Source: Copromyces sp. CBS 386.78 (taxonomy: Eukaryota > Ascomycota > Sordariomycetes > Sordariales > Sordariaceae). From it: DNA of 64,000 nt. The notes beneath the pieces are model-generated. The model had not been told where the DNA came from. It saw only the letters and a list, made by a program, of their open reading frames with translations, and ran no database searches. Position 1 is the first letter of the stretch. Every line of letters starts with the position of its first letter. Below, piece after piece: positions 25,959 through 37,500 of the stretch. The position numbers and the translations under genes were made by a program. The stretch lies in assembly GCA_030685235.1 (NCBI GenBank), contig MU839255.1, forward strand, positions 1 to 64,000. Direction: 5' to 3'.

Positions 25959-26200
25959 TATTACAGGGATAATACCGTTAAAGGTATAGTTAAATATACG
26001 TAGTTATACGAGGAAAGAAAGAAGGAAAGGAGGGAGGAATACAATTTAAATATAGGGCAGGCTATACCGTACCTAGATCTAGACCGAGGCCTACTAGTAT
26101 ATACGTACGATCCTATTAGCTAATAGCCAATAAGCACGACTGGCTATGCCTAGTCGTACACGCAGTACCCAGTAGTACCATCACAGGTAATCCTGTAATA
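25959..26200 (-). repeat. 5' LTR of outer gypsy element
   Basis: A 242-bp partner of 11,364-11,605, immediately followed by the duplicated GGGTA (26,201-26,205). It forms the right-hand edge of the retroelement block, about 600 bp before the first gene. Confidence 0.88.
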
Positions 26201-26205
26201 GGGTA

Positions 26206-26808
26206 TATCAGAAATAAAGATGTATAAGGGTAATATTTATATAATTTAGCGGGTCTAGTGTGTTATATTAACTAAATTTTCTGTGAGGGATTTCTAGGCA
26301 CATAGAACTCAACACAATATACAGTCTTCTCTCTACTTCTAGATTACCCCTGCACGTGCTAATATTCTACACGTCCCTTGCAGGGGGCAGCAGGGCTGAA
26401 ATTGACCGCACAGCCGCTGTGGGACAATCCTTCGCAGTGGGCGTGGGTGCGGCCCGGCGGGGTGGCTAGGTACCTGCTAGCTGTCCCGTCGGGTAGCCAA
26501 TTCTGCCATCCAACTTTCCCGGTTTCCCCATCCAATTCCGGCAACGTCGCCTCCATTTCTTCTTCCACTTTGATCTGGATTACCCGCTACCGCAGACCTC
26601 CGCCATAGAGGTACACGATACCCGAAGACAGCACAACTCACACGAGGCTGGCTTGCTCGATATCTACCTACCGTCCCGCCAAGCCTCCAACCACCTGAAC
26701 ACCACGTTCCCCTCCCGCTCCTCCTCCCAGGGCAAGCAGGAGAAATAACCGATGCTATACACTCTCTTCAAGTCCATTCGCAGGCGGTGACTAGAAGCCA
26801 CCCTCAAC
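26206..26808. other. Transition from AT-rich repeats to genic DNA; upstream of PAP2 gene
   Basis: The first roughly 135 bases are still AT-rich and may be older repeat DNA. From about 26,340 the base composition becomes normal. Both strands have short open frames, none recognisable. The stretch presumably carries the promoter and 5' leader of the phosphatase gene, but I see no clear TATA box. Confidence 0.5.
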
Positions 26809-28137
26809 ATGGCACCCTCTGGTGTTTCTAGAACGAGGGCCGGTTCCCTTGGGACCCTTGGGTCTATCGAGTCCAAGGGTGGCTTGATTGGGTCCGTGTC
26901 GAGGTGGTGGATGGTACGCGATGCCCGGTTTCCCCATACCTACTTTTAAAGAGTAGAAATTGGTTGCTAACAATTGGGGAATTCTTTTTTCTTTGAAATG
27001 TATAGAGATCATACACCTCGGACTGGGTCGCTTTCTCGCTCCTTCTGGTCGGGTATATTTTGATTGCGGCTTTCGTCGAGCCGTTCCACCGGTTGTTTAC
27101 GATTAACGATATAAGGATTTCGTTTCCTCATGCCGAGGTTGAGAGGGTGCCTGTTTGTATGTTTACATTCAATCACTCCCCCATATCCCCTCTCCCATGC
27201 TCCCTTTTTCTTCGCTCCTCGCCCCTTCGCCCTTCGCCCTTCGCCCATGGCCCTTGACACCCATATGATTCTCTTTTCCCCTTTCCCCCATTCAGACCAG
27301 TCCGAAAACTAACTCCCTGCCTCTCCAACAGCCCACCTCTTCGCCTACGCCCTCTTCCTCCCCCTCGCCCTCCTCCTCCTAACCAACTCCCTCCTCCTGC
27401 GCTCCCCGCGACACATCCACCACCTTTCCATCCTCGGCTTCCTAACCTCCATCATCCTCACCACTTTCCTGACCGACCTGATAAAAAACATGGTCGGCCG
27501 CCCACGCCCCGACCTAATCGCTCGTTGCCAGCCGCGCCCCGACACACCTCCCAACAAACTGGTTGGCGTCGAAGTCTGCACGCAGACTGATCTCCACACT
27601 CTGCACGACGGCTGGCGCAGCTTTCCCTCTGGCCATAGTAGTTTTGCGTTTGCTGGTCTTGGCTACTTGGCGTTGTTTTGGTGTGGGCAGTTCCGAGCCT
27701 TTTCTTCCTCTTCCCCCGGAGGGACTGGGATAATGGATGGGATGGAAAAAGTCCTGGTGAAAAGGGATTTGTTGAAAGCCTTACTTTGCTTGAGCCCCCT
27801 GCTGGGAGCGTTGATGATAGCCATCAGCAGATGCATGGATTACCGACATGATGTGGAGGATGTTTGCGTCGGGTCGCTGATGGGGTGGGTAATTACTTAT
27901 TGGAGTTATAGGCGGTATTGGCCTAGGTTGAGCAGTGGGAGGTGTGAGGAGCCTTATTCGGGCATGAATGGGGAGCGGGATCAGGGGGAAGTGAATGGGA
28001 ACGGTGTCGGAAGGTATTCGAGGGTGAGGGATGAGGAGGAGGGTGTGGGAGCTGGAGGAGGGTTTCAGAGAAATGTAGGGACTTCTTTTGTTTCGCCTCC
28101 TGATGTGGAGTTGGGGCCTTTGGAGACCCCGAGATGA
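26809..28137 (+). CDS. PAP2-family lipid phosphate phosphatase (DPP1/LPP-like), 3 exons
   Basis: Exons 26,809-26,913, 27,006-27,156 and 27,332-28,137 encode 353 residues. Both introns have GTA donors (GTACGC, GTATGT), CTAAC branch sites and AG acceptors. The family removes phosphate from diacylglycerol pyrophosphate, phosphatidate or lysophosphatidate at a membrane. All three catalytic motifs are intact: KNMVGRPRP (K137-P145), PSGH (ending H187) and SRCMDYRHDVED (R252, H258, D262). Hydrophobic helices fit a multipass enzyme. An EPFHR..INDI..SFPHAEVERVPV-type N-terminal block is typical of fungal members. The C-terminal tail is Gly/Glu-rich and probably cytosolic. The start ATG has a good CAAC context. 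The gene lies just 0.6 kb from a retrotransposon but appears intact. Exact substrate unknown. Confidence 0.88.
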
Positions 28138-28539
28138 TCCCTCGTATGGCAGTAGATGAATGCTAATTTGGATGGTTTTCTGTAGATTCTGCCTTGATTG
28201 GATACCATGATGTATCTTGCTGCGCCGGATGTGCGTGTAACATATGAACGTTTATCTCTTTAGGTATGGTAAATTCTCCATCATTGTATTACTGGATGTT
28301 GGCTAGATAGCAGAGCATGGTGAATTTTAAAAGCATATAGCTAGGAGTTTGGGACCACATGATGATCTTCAAAAGAGCATATGCTGCGGGTTTGGGACCA
28401 ATCTTCATGTCTTTTGCATCATTTGGCGTATCATGGTCATTCTTTCTATTAGTACAGAAAGCGCTGTCTAGACTAAACGCAGGCCGGCTTTCCACTACGT
28501 TCCATAGGTAGAAAGAACTATGCGTGAGATTCATCCCGC

Positions 28540-29554
28540 TTACTTGTCCTCCGTGTTGTCGTCCTTCGCCAAATCGTGTTCCTTCAATAACGCCATGATC
28601 TCGTCCGCGCTCCATAGCCTGTGGTAGATCTTGCCGTCCTTGGTCTGGCCAACCGTCGCGAACTCGACTGTAACAAAACATTAGCAAGGATTCATCCCCA
28701 GCCACAGTATCGCCGACACTCACTCTTCTCGGGGCTCAGCTTTGTCGAGTCCATGGTCTTGCTCAACACCTTGACGGCCATAGCGCACGCCTCCTTGAGG
28801 GTGCAGTCCTCCTTGTAATCCTGCTTCAGCAAGCTCTGGGCGCTCGCATTGTTGGCGCCCGCACTGGTCGCCTTCCAGCCGCCGTAGTTGCCCGAGGGGT
28901 TGCTGAGGTAGAGCTGGAACTGGCGCTGGGGGTCCCAGCCGGCGTAGATGAAGGAAACGCCAAAGGGACGGAGACCACCGTGTTGTGTGTAGCCTTGCTT
29001 GAGATCGCAGAGACGGCGCACTAGCTGCTCGCAGGGGATGTCCTCGTTGTAGGTCAAAAGGTATCTTTGGGCGGCTTGTCGGGCGTAGTTGATGAGGATG
29101 TTGGCATCGGCTGTCATGCCGGCGACGGCGCAGATCATGTTGCTGGGGAGGCGGAGCAGTAAGGTTAGCGACTGTATGGTCTAAAGTAAGAAAGGAATGC
29201 GCCTTACTCGTTGAGAATGTAGAGCTTCTCGGCCGATGTGTCTTGCTCGAGGAGCTTGGAGGTGACCTTGCGTTCAGCAGCGAGGACGATGCCATCCTTG
29301 GCGAGGATACCGATGGCGGTACCGGCATGGGAAATAGCTTCCAGAGCATATTCGACCTGGTACAGACGACCTTCGGGGGAGAAGATGGTTGTCTACGGGA
29401 AGATAGTGTTAGTTGATGTGCGAACCCCAAGCTTCAACAAGCTCCCATCACCATCACTGTTACCCCCCCTCCTCCATTTGGCGATAGGTAACCAGGCGGC
29501 GGCGGGCTGACGGGGTCACTGCCCACTTACTCGGGAATCGTATCTTCTCGACAT
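28540..29554 (-). CDS. PRE9: 20S proteasome subunit alpha type 4 (Pre9/alpha3), 4 exons
   Basis: Exons in minus order are 29,531-29,554, 29,208-29,392, 28,724-29,142 and 28,540-28,667. They give 251 residues, the usual length for this subunit. The N terminus carries the alpha-subunit signature [20 protein letters not shown], which forms the gate helix region of the outer ring. [14 protein letters not shown] and a [10 protein letters not shown] block follow and are typical of alpha4/Pre9. Alpha subunits are structural and lack the catalytic N-terminal Thr. The product acts in the cytosolic and nuclear 26S proteasome. Introns of 138, 65 and 56 nt have GTAAGT, GTAAGG and GTGAGT donors. The very short first exon (8 codons) is unusual but fully consistent in phase. 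It converges on the PAP2 gene with about 400 bp between stops. Confidence 0.95.
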
Positions 29555-31082
29555 GGTTCAATTCGATATGGCGATTAACTGTGGGAAAAAAAAAAGAAAG
29601 GATGAGTTTGTCTGGTCCCTTCGTCTGTCGTCTGCAGGCGCCTAGTGCTTGTCTGTTGCGTGGTGATGTTGTTTTGGTTTGGTTTGTATTCGTCAACAAA
29701 CCGGAAGCTAGAGGTGGAAGGCGAAAGGCTGATTGATGCTGAGGTGCAGCAATGGCAGTGGACTTCCTTCAGTGCTGTCAGGTCGCCCTGGAGCTCTAGG
29801 CAAGCAAGCATCCAACGCGTCAGGTACCTCCTTGACAAGAAGGTCCAGATTGCCCGCCCGCGGCCCGCCAGCTGCCAACTGCCTGCCGGATTCTCTGGAT
29901 AGCAGTCTGACGTCTTGTCCGATGGCCACGCTAGTCCCATCTGGGTGTAGCATGGTGCGCCTAGTGAGAGAGCTCCCCTTGCCGTTGCCCGGTTGCTCAG
30001 AACCTCAGCGCCCGAAATCACCCCGCTTTCCCGCTCCAGCAGGGTTCCATGGTCAAGTCCCGCTGTTAAGCTTGTGGGTGGCCACTCGACTGGCTGCTTA
30101 ACAATTATCGCTAAGCAATTGCCTAGATCCGGTCGCCTCCTCCACCTCAGCAAACTCCTCCTTCCAACCTCCACAATTCCGTCACTCAGTCGCGACACGG
30201 CTTCTTTCTCTCTCTCTTTCAGCGACTTCTTCCTCTGAACATCCGGCAACCCCACGATCACCGCATTGGATCTCGGTCCTCTTGTCTTGTCGCCCAACTC
30301 TCTTGTGCTGTGCTGGCGACGAATACCATCGGTTCTCTGAACCACCGACGCGTCATTCTTCTCTCGACATCCAGTTGTTCGCGAGGTCCCCGGCGATCCC
30401 TCCGCATTCTACCTACGGTACTTTGTCGACCCTCTAACGGCCCGCGTGGAGCTTGGACCTCTGAAGGGAAGAAGGACATTGACACCACCAACACTTGGGA
30501 CTGCGACCAACACAAACCGAATTTGTCGCCAAGTCTTGTCCGTTATACTTTCATCCGTTCCAACCTTCCGTCCGCCAGCATCCGACATTCTCGTGATCCG
30601 CTATTCGGATTGTTGCTTCCTGGGGCCAGACAACTGCCGCATAAGCAGCAACAAGACGACCAACAAAACAACAACCGGCATCAGCACTACTTTGCCTTGC
30701 GCAAACCAAGGAGGGACATAGTTGAGGATTTGCTAGGTCTAGCTGCAAGATTCTAGCCTGCCAGCGACACATAGCATTCAGGATCATTTTCTTCGTTCTT
30801 TGTTGAGACAGCCTCCTCTTGGGCAGTCCACTGTCTCCATCGTTGCTAGCTCTACTTTTCACCCGCGTAAAATATCTTTCTCTGTCTAGTGCCCGCATGA
30901 GGATCCGCTCTCCACGCATGTCTTGAGCCATCTGCAGTAGACCGCGCGCGCGTCAGACAGAAGTGGAAGCTCTCCAATCGTATCCGAACAAGGCTGGAAG
31001 TTCGCTGTCCCTTGAAGCCGTACCTACGTACATACATACCCCAAAGCTATCCGACTTGACCATTGTGTCGAGAAGCGCCATC
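29555..31082. promoter_or_regulatory. Divergent intergenic region between proteasome alpha and Bye1-like genes
   Basis: About 1.5 kb separates two oppositely oriented housekeeping genes, so promoters and 5' leaders of both must lie here. A 256-codon minus-strand frame (29,575-30,345) and shorter plus-strand frames resemble no family I know and have low-complexity composition. I do not call them genes. I see no clear TATA box. Confidence 0.5.
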
Positions 31083-34000
31083 ATGTCTGGTAAGCAACGC
31101 AGTCATACAATGTTATGTTTTCGTCTCGCAATACCATCAACCAAGCTAGCCCCAGTGCCAGCTCCCACCACCCCATGCCGTTTCCCAATACCGAGACGTC
31201 AAGCCCCTCGCGAGCTAGAGCTAACCACGATACGCGATGCTAGAACCCGAACCGCGCCGATCGGTTAGAGCCACAAAGGGCCAGCACAAGGCGCTGGAAC
31301 AACTCGACCAAATCGACATTCCCAAGAAGCGCGGGAAGAAGCAGGCCAAGAAAGCAGTCCCCGAGCCAGAAGAGCCCGAGGAAGAGATCATCCGATGCGT
31401 CTGTGGCGCCACCGAACAAGATGAGGATTCCGGCGAGCCTTGGATTGCCTGCGACATGTGCGGCGCCTGGCAGCACAACATCTGCATGGGCATGAGCCAG
31501 TATAGCGAAGATTTACCTAAGGAGTATTTTTGCGAGCTGTGCAAGCCCGAGAACCACCAGGAACTGCTCAATGGCATGAAGAACGGCGAGAGGCCCTGGG
31601 AGGCCAGGCGCAAGGCCTTTGAGGAGGAAAAGGCAGAGAAGCGGAGAAGAGGCAACAAGAAGAAATCCAAGAGGGTTAGCGACCACAAGGACGAACTCTC
31701 CCAGGCCTCCCAGAAACCAAAGCCATCTCCGGTACCAGAGCCCAAGAAGGATGCCAAGAGTGCAGCTGGACAGAAGCGCAAGACCGCAGAACCTGCCCCA
31801 GAGAAGGAGCCCAAGGTATGTTACGGGTTTCACTCTTTGTCTTGGTTGCGATACTGACTTTTTTACAGGCAAAGGTCCGAAAGGTCACAGAGACCCCAGC
31901 TCCACCTCTCCCATCATACAAGGCCCCCGATGACATCGCCGGCAAGATCAGTGAGCTGCCAGAGCTTCGGCAAGGCGCCGCCAAGCTCCTTTCCAAATCT
32001 CTCGTGCACTCTATTGGAGTTGCCGAGAAGAAAGGGGCGCCGATTCCTTCCGAAGGCGTATCAGCTACCGCGGAGAAGTTGGCTATTCAGATTGAGCGCG
32101 CTGTCCATGATTCGCACTCGCCGACTGCCTATAGCGGTCAGATGCGGACACTAAGCTATAACCTCAAGACCAACCAAGACCTCACTACCGGTCTGCTTAA
32201 CCGCACCCTTACCCCTACGATGCTGGCTTCCATGACAACAGAGGAGCTGGCAACGAAGGAGCTGCAGAAAGAGACTGCCGAGATGAAGGCGAGGGCAGAG
32301 AAACAGTCCATCATGATCACCGAGGATGTCCCCAGGATACGGAAGACGCATAAGGGCGAGGAAGTTATTGGGGACGAGAGTTTCAACCTTTCGACTGATG
32401 TTTCCTCCGCCCCCGTGCGTAGGCCACCCCAGGAGACAACTGAGCCCCCGAAGAAACGCGTTAAGGAAGAGGGACCGGATAGGGCTGCTCAGGGGACGGC
32501 TTCGAAGCGGTCTTCCAGAGATCTGACTGTGGACACTCAGAAGTCGCCTAGCACAGGGAACTTTGATATCAACAAGGTCTTTTCAAGTGTCAAGTCGCCT
32601 ACTCGGTCACACAACAGACGCCCATCTGCCATGTCTACTTCGACAGGACCTGGAGTTGACGCAGATGTCGACCGCCTTTTGGATGACGGCACTCAATCCC
32701 CGCCTTATTCCCCGAAGGAGGAAATTCTTGACCCTGATGTGGTGTGGAAGGGAAATCTGGTGATGAATACCATTGCAGACTTCCAAGTTACTGCCAAGCA
32801 TATCGGCGGTGCTAGGCTCAAGGAGTCGATCGGTTTGGAATGGGACAAGTTGATGCCCAAGACACTTACTGTCTGCGGACGGATTGACGAACAGCAGGCT
32901 ATTGTATACCTCTGTGGTCTGAGATACAGTCTTCCCACTGATGTGGTAGTGGTGAACTTGCAGCCTACGTCGGCGGCCTCCAGGCCCCAGTTTCAACGCC
33001 TGGTTGACTATTTTGTGTCCAAGAAGCGATACGGAGTCATAGGAGACAGAGGGGTAGCGAACGTCCGCGACACCTACCTCGTTCCCGTGTTGCCCGGCAC
33101 AGGTCAATACCCAGAGTTCATGCTCAACCTGGCGGATAACCATATTCCCGAGACGAGGACGGAGCCAATGTTGCTCGGCGTATTTGTCTACCGTAACGAT
33201 CCTGATACCATTATGCGGCTACATGGAACTAATGACTATAACCAAGTAGTGGCGAACCAGTCCACCAAGGTTCACACGAGCTTTGCGCAGACACCGGCAC
33301 CATCATCGCCAGCGCTAGCGAATCTCCCTTCGGGCCATCGTCCCTCGCTCTCCACGCCCGCGTTCTCGCCGACATCTCCTCAGGGCACGTTCCCTAACTA
33401 CCCTACCCCGAGGCACAGTAGCACCCCTTCACAAGTGCCACCACAACAGCAGCAACCGCAGCCAACGCCACCGGCTCATCATCCAGTGAGCCACATGCAG
33501 CATCCCGCCGTGGACCAGGTGCAGAAACAGGGAGAAGACATTGCCAGAGAAGTTCTTGGTCATCTGATCACTAGTCCAACGGTTGCCTTCCTGTTGCCTC
33601 AGGCTCACAAAATGTCCCGTAAGGAATGGGAAGTGATCAAGAAGATCTACGAACGGGATCCCAAGGCTCGCGATGACCTCCCTTACCTTAGCAATGTTTT
33701 GGAGAGGGAAAGCACCAATGCACAGGCCAAGGCTGCTCAAGCTCAGCAACAGTCCCAGCAGCATCCGATGCATCAACAGCAACAGCATCAACAGCAGATG
33801 CATCATCAGCCTCACCATCAACAACATCACCCACAACACCAGGTTCAGCAGCAGCAGCAGCAGCAGCAGCAGCATTTGCCGCAGCACCCGCCCCAACATC
33901 AACCACAACACCAGGCTCATCATCAGCCTCAGCCTCAGCATCAACAGCAACACCAAGTTCATCACCCACAACATCATCAGCCTCAGCATCAGCCACAGCA

Positions 34001-34526
34001 GCAGGCCCACCATCAACCTCATCCTCCTCCACCGCAGCATCAACCTCAGCATATGCAGCATCAGCAGCATCATCACCAGCAGCAGCACCAGCAGCAACAT
34101 CCACCACATCAACCTCAGCATCCACCCCAGCATGCTCCTCATAATGCTCCTCAGCACCAACAGCAGCATCAACCACAGAACCAAGTGCAACACCCACCCC
34201 AGCATCAGGCTGCTGCTCAACCACACCCGCAAGCGGCTCAGCCAACCCCACCGGCCTCTCATCATACTCAACCGCCTCAGCATCAGCAACATCAACAACC
34301 ACAACCGCAGCACCCGCAGCCTCACCCCCCAGCCCAGCCCCAAATTCATCCACAGCATCACCAACAGCACTTCACTCCGCCATTGCGAAACACTCCTATT
34401 CCTCCCCCGCCCATCCCACCGGTAGCCGCCGGCGCTGGTGGTCCTGTTAAGCAAACGCCCATCCCGCCTCCGCCCATTCCTCCCCAGGCTACCACAGCAG
34501 CAGCAACCGGCCCTCCTCCCGCCTAG
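31083..34526 (+). CDS. bye1: Bye1-like protein: PHD finger, TFIIS middle domain, SPOC domain, 3 exons
   Basis: Exons 31,083-31,089, 31,244-31,815 and 31,869-34,526 encode 1,078 residues. The tiny first exon (ATGTCTG) is supported by a GTAAGC donor, a GCTAAC branch site and phase, giving MSEPEPRRSVRATKGQ. A PHD finger has zinc ligands C54, C56, C72, C75, H80, C83, C99 and C102. A TFIIS-middle-like domain (about 214-350) follows, then a SPOC domain (about 484-634). Yeast Bye1 binds Pol II and H3K4me3 in chromatin. After the SPOC domain comes a conserved-looking helix (about 750-800), then about 210 residues almost entirely Gln/His/Pro, and a PPPPIPP tail. The Gln/His tract is far larger than in yeast. 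The TAG stop is followed in frame by a long open stretch. Confidence 0.88.
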
Positions 34527-35270
34527 AGGGGCGACGGACAGCGGACAAACCACCCGGACTCAGCAGCAGCGGTCAGGAATAGTAGTAGTAGCAACGGCAA
34601 TAGTACGACGCCTGCAGCAGCGACAAAGCAAAGCGACAAGAAACAACCGCCGAGCACAGCGCGAAGGGAGGAGAGGGGATCATCAATCTTGGGAATAGGA
34701 TTAGGGTCAGCATTTAGATCAAAGGTTACGGCATCGGCATCAGCATCAGCTGCAAAATCAGCGTCGAATGCAAAACCAGCGCTGCCATGGCTTGATACCG
34801 ATCTCGAGCATCTCGATCGTCGTCCTCATCTCCCCCCTCCTCATTATCCTCACACAACAACAAACCCTTCGCCGCGAAGTCCGTTGGTTGCCGCTAGTCC
34901 GGTAGTTGATTATCAACAACGACACAGAAGAAGAAGAAGTGATAGTACTGCAGCAAGTAGTACAACTGGTAGCATTATTGGTGGTGTTGGTGGTGCTGGT
35001 AGCACTTATGGAGGTAGCATAGCAGGTGGTGGTGGAAGCAGACATCAGTCTCCCTCGGCCAACTCGGTTGCATCATCTGTTCGATCATCATCCGTTTTGG
35101 GTGGGTGGGGTACCAATCCGGGAACGGGTCAAGCAACTCCGTCCAGACCGACGCCCAGGAGAAGAAGATTGTTGTGTTTGCAGCCGACGGCGGAGAAGCA
35201 AAAGAACAAGACGAAGACGAAGGTAAAGGATGGGATGATGGAGGGGTGGGATGATGTTGGGTCTGATTAG
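34527..35270 (+). other. In-frame 247-codon open extension beyond the bye1 stop (or separate small gene)
   Basis: After the TAG at 34,524-34,526 the same reading frame stays open to another TAG at 35,270. The conceptual peptide is Ser/Ala/Gly/Thr-rich with ordered-looking pieces: RGSSILGIGLGSAFRSK, then LPWLDTDLEHLDRRP, a glycine-serine linker, and a basic end with RRRRLLCLQP and WDDVGSD. A first internal ATG at 34,689 would give a 193-residue protein of its own. Possible explanations are stop readthrough, a lineage-specific nonsense mutation, a splice form that skips the stop, or a separate gene. No domain is recognised. Confidence 0.45.
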
Positions 35271-36412
35271 AAGCTGGAAGCTTCTCTCGGAGACCATGCC
35301 TGCCTGCAAGGACAGGAAGCCAGGCGGGATTGTTGGTGGAGGGGAAATGAATTGGTTTCTTGAGCGGTGGAGAGGGAGATGTGAGAGAGGCTGGGGTGGA
35401 AGTTCGTCCCAGTGTCTGTTGGAATGGGATTGAGGATAGGTTATTGGAGAGTTGCATACCTTATGTGAGAGGAAGTGATGGTGTGATGGAAGCGGGACAG
35501 CGAAAAATGAAGCAGAATAGGAAAGGAGAAAAGGAGGAAAGTTCAGGTTTACGTTTCTTGAGAGGGAGAGAGAAAGAAAGAAAATAGGGGAAGAGAAGAT
35601 CTTTTTTGTGGTTTACGTTTTTTTTTGGGGGGGGGCGTATTTAGGTTATTACGGTTACGTTTTCTAGGGGAGGAGTTAATCAGGCATCACCATACTATGC
35701 CCGTTTGGTCCTATGGGGTTTCAACCCCCGTTCTTGCTCGGAATTGTTGCTCAAATTGCTCTTGTAGCTCTGGCTCATTAAGTTTGATATTCTTGGAAGC
35801 GTGGCCTGTCGGCTTATATGAGATTCTTGTCACTCGCTAGAGGACTTTCCGTAGTGGTGTTGACACTTGACTTGAGATGCTTGAAAGGCCATGGTCGGTC
35901 GGACCTGGCTTCGGGTTGTCCCTTGTGCTGGTTGACGTCGGACAATCAGTTTCATAGTAGCTATACTGTGTAGCTCGTGGCTTCTGTATGGGATAGAAAA
36001 TGATTAGCAGGCGGCGATTTTGTACCGGTTCGCGAAGCAAGAGCTCATCCGTGATGTGGTAGTTGGCTCGACGTTAATGAGTGACTCTCTCTCCATTGAC
36101 CACTCTCGCTCATCTGGATGCTGTCTACTCAGTCATGTTTCCAATGCCGATCGGTGATGGATCTTGGGCAAAGTCTTTTCCTGAATTTACATCAAGTTCA
36201 CTTCACTTCATCAAGCAGATATAGGTAGGTCCTTTCGTATAGCTTCTCTTATTGACCTAGCAAATGGTCTTCTCTCGGGGTATATGCATGACAGCAACAG
36301 TAACGAAAACCAACCAAAAAAAAAACACGCCATGCTCTTTTTTTCCTGAACCAAACTCAAAGATCCATGCCCACCAGCTATGCCATCATTCACATTCCCA
36401 TTCCTCTCAAGA
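35271..36412. other. Intergenic region between bye1 and MED7
   Basis: This 1.1 kb holds 3' flanks of two genes. It includes purine-rich DNA at about 35,490-35,590 and a T8/G7-type run at about 35,618-35,636. I see no convincing coding sequence or structural RNA. Confidence 0.5.
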
Positions 36413-37500
36413 TCACGCAAACTCGGCATCCAAAACTCTCCATCCCATCCTCTCCCGTTCCCAATACCTCCCCTCCTCATCCACCCCTCCATCCCCGTCA
36501 ACACCCACCCTCCGATCCCCCACTACCGTCCCCCTCCTGCCCGGCGCATACGCATATCCCCCATCCCCTTCCATAACCATTCCAGCCCCTCCCACCCCTC
36601 CCATCCCTCCCGTGGTGTCCAGCGCACTCACAGGGATATCCACACTCCCCAAGCCCTCCAACACCCGTCTCGCCTTCTCCGCCACAGCCCTGTTAGCAGC
36701 TGTCTCCGCCCTCGTCTGGTCCAATCGCTCCTGCATTAGTTGGATTAACTGCTCGCGAGCCTGATGTGGCCGGTACTCGTTAAGTACATGGTGGAAGTTG
36801 AGGAATAAAGTGCGCAAGTCCGAGGCTTTCTGCGAACCGGCGGCAGGGTCGACGGACATTATGCCTAAAAGCTCGAGGTAGTTGAGGAGGAGGGATTTGG
36901 AGAGGCGTTTGAGGTGGAGGTGGAGGGTGTCGTGGGTGTGTTGGGAGGGGCCACCGGGGGCCGTAGTGGAAGGGGGAAGTTGAGAGGTGGGTTGTTGGGA
37001 GGGGAAGATGGAGGTTGCTTGGGTGTCGGTTGCTGGTTGCGTGGTGGATTGGGAGCCGTTAGCGGTTATTTGCGAGTCGGATGTGGTAGTGCCCGTGACT
37101 GAGCCGGGGAGAGGAGGACCGAGACGTTCTATGCCGGCTGATTCGAGGGGTTGGAGGGATTCTTCTAGCTTTTGGGGAGTTAGTAATCGGTTGCGGTTGG
37201 GAGGAGGGGGTGGGTTAGCAAATGGCGGGAGTAGGGAAGACGTACAGATTCAGGTTGCCCGTATAATCGCCACGTTCCATCTTCCGGCTCGGCTGGCGGT
37301 TGGAGGTAGATGAGGTCTGAATCGGCGGGGAGATGTGGGACGCGGACGATGTCTTGGACAAGGACGCCTTGTTGAGAAGCATGTTGCTGTTTGAGGTCGG
37401 CGAAGGCCTGGAGGTTGGAAGGAATGAAGGCCTTCCAGAAAAGAGGAGGATCGGGGAAGAAGGAGGCGAGGGCCGAATTGTCCTCTTCAGAGTCGGCCAT
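36413..37500 (-). CDS. MED7: Mediator complex subunit 7 (Med7), 2 exons
   Basis: Exons 37,246-37,500 and 36,413-37,168 give 336 residues. The 77-nt intron (donor GTACGT, branch CTAAC, acceptor AAAAG) is phase 0. Med7 belongs to the Mediator middle module and forms a long helical pair with Med21, bridging activators and RNA polymerase II. Diagnostic pieces are the N-terminal FFPDPPLFWKAF block (about 14-25), a short IERLGPPLP segment just after the splice (about 99-107), and the KSLLLNYLELLGIMS helix (about 175-189). A coiled region follows, rich in Arg and Glu. The C terminus is Gly-rich and longer than in yeast. It is divergent from the zinc-finger gene to the right. Confidence 0.93.

Larger units (their letters stand above)
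11364..26200 (-). mobile_element. Outer gypsy LTR retrotransposon (interrupted, RIP-mutated)
   Basis: A 14,837-bp unit bounded by two 242-bp LTRs and a GGGTA target duplication. Removing the nested element and its duplication leaves about 7.39 kb, a normal gypsy size. It reads on the minus strand. A purine tract (AGAGAGGTAG) abuts the low-coordinate LTR. A protease-like region at about 16,200-16,500 ends in a PVILGM motif. RT and RNase H follow at about 14,400-15,300, and integrase would lie toward 12,000. The gag region is expected at about 23,960-25,900. LTR differences are all C/T or G/A. Many stops are present, so the element is dead. Confidence 0.9.

Noticed and set aside
29575..30345. 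256-codon minus-strand frame between the proteasome and Bye1 genes
   Set aside because: It has no family resemblance, unusual composition and overlaps the region where both promoters must be.
33673..34425. 250-codon plus-strand Ser/Ile/Asn-rich frame
   Set aside because: A frame-shifted reading of the same CAG/CAT repeat.
33429..34553. 374-codon minus-strand frame rich in Leu, Met and Arg
   Set aside because: It is the reverse complement of the Gln/His codons of the Bye1-like gene (CAG/CAT read backwards as Leu/Met). The sense-strand gene has clear domains.
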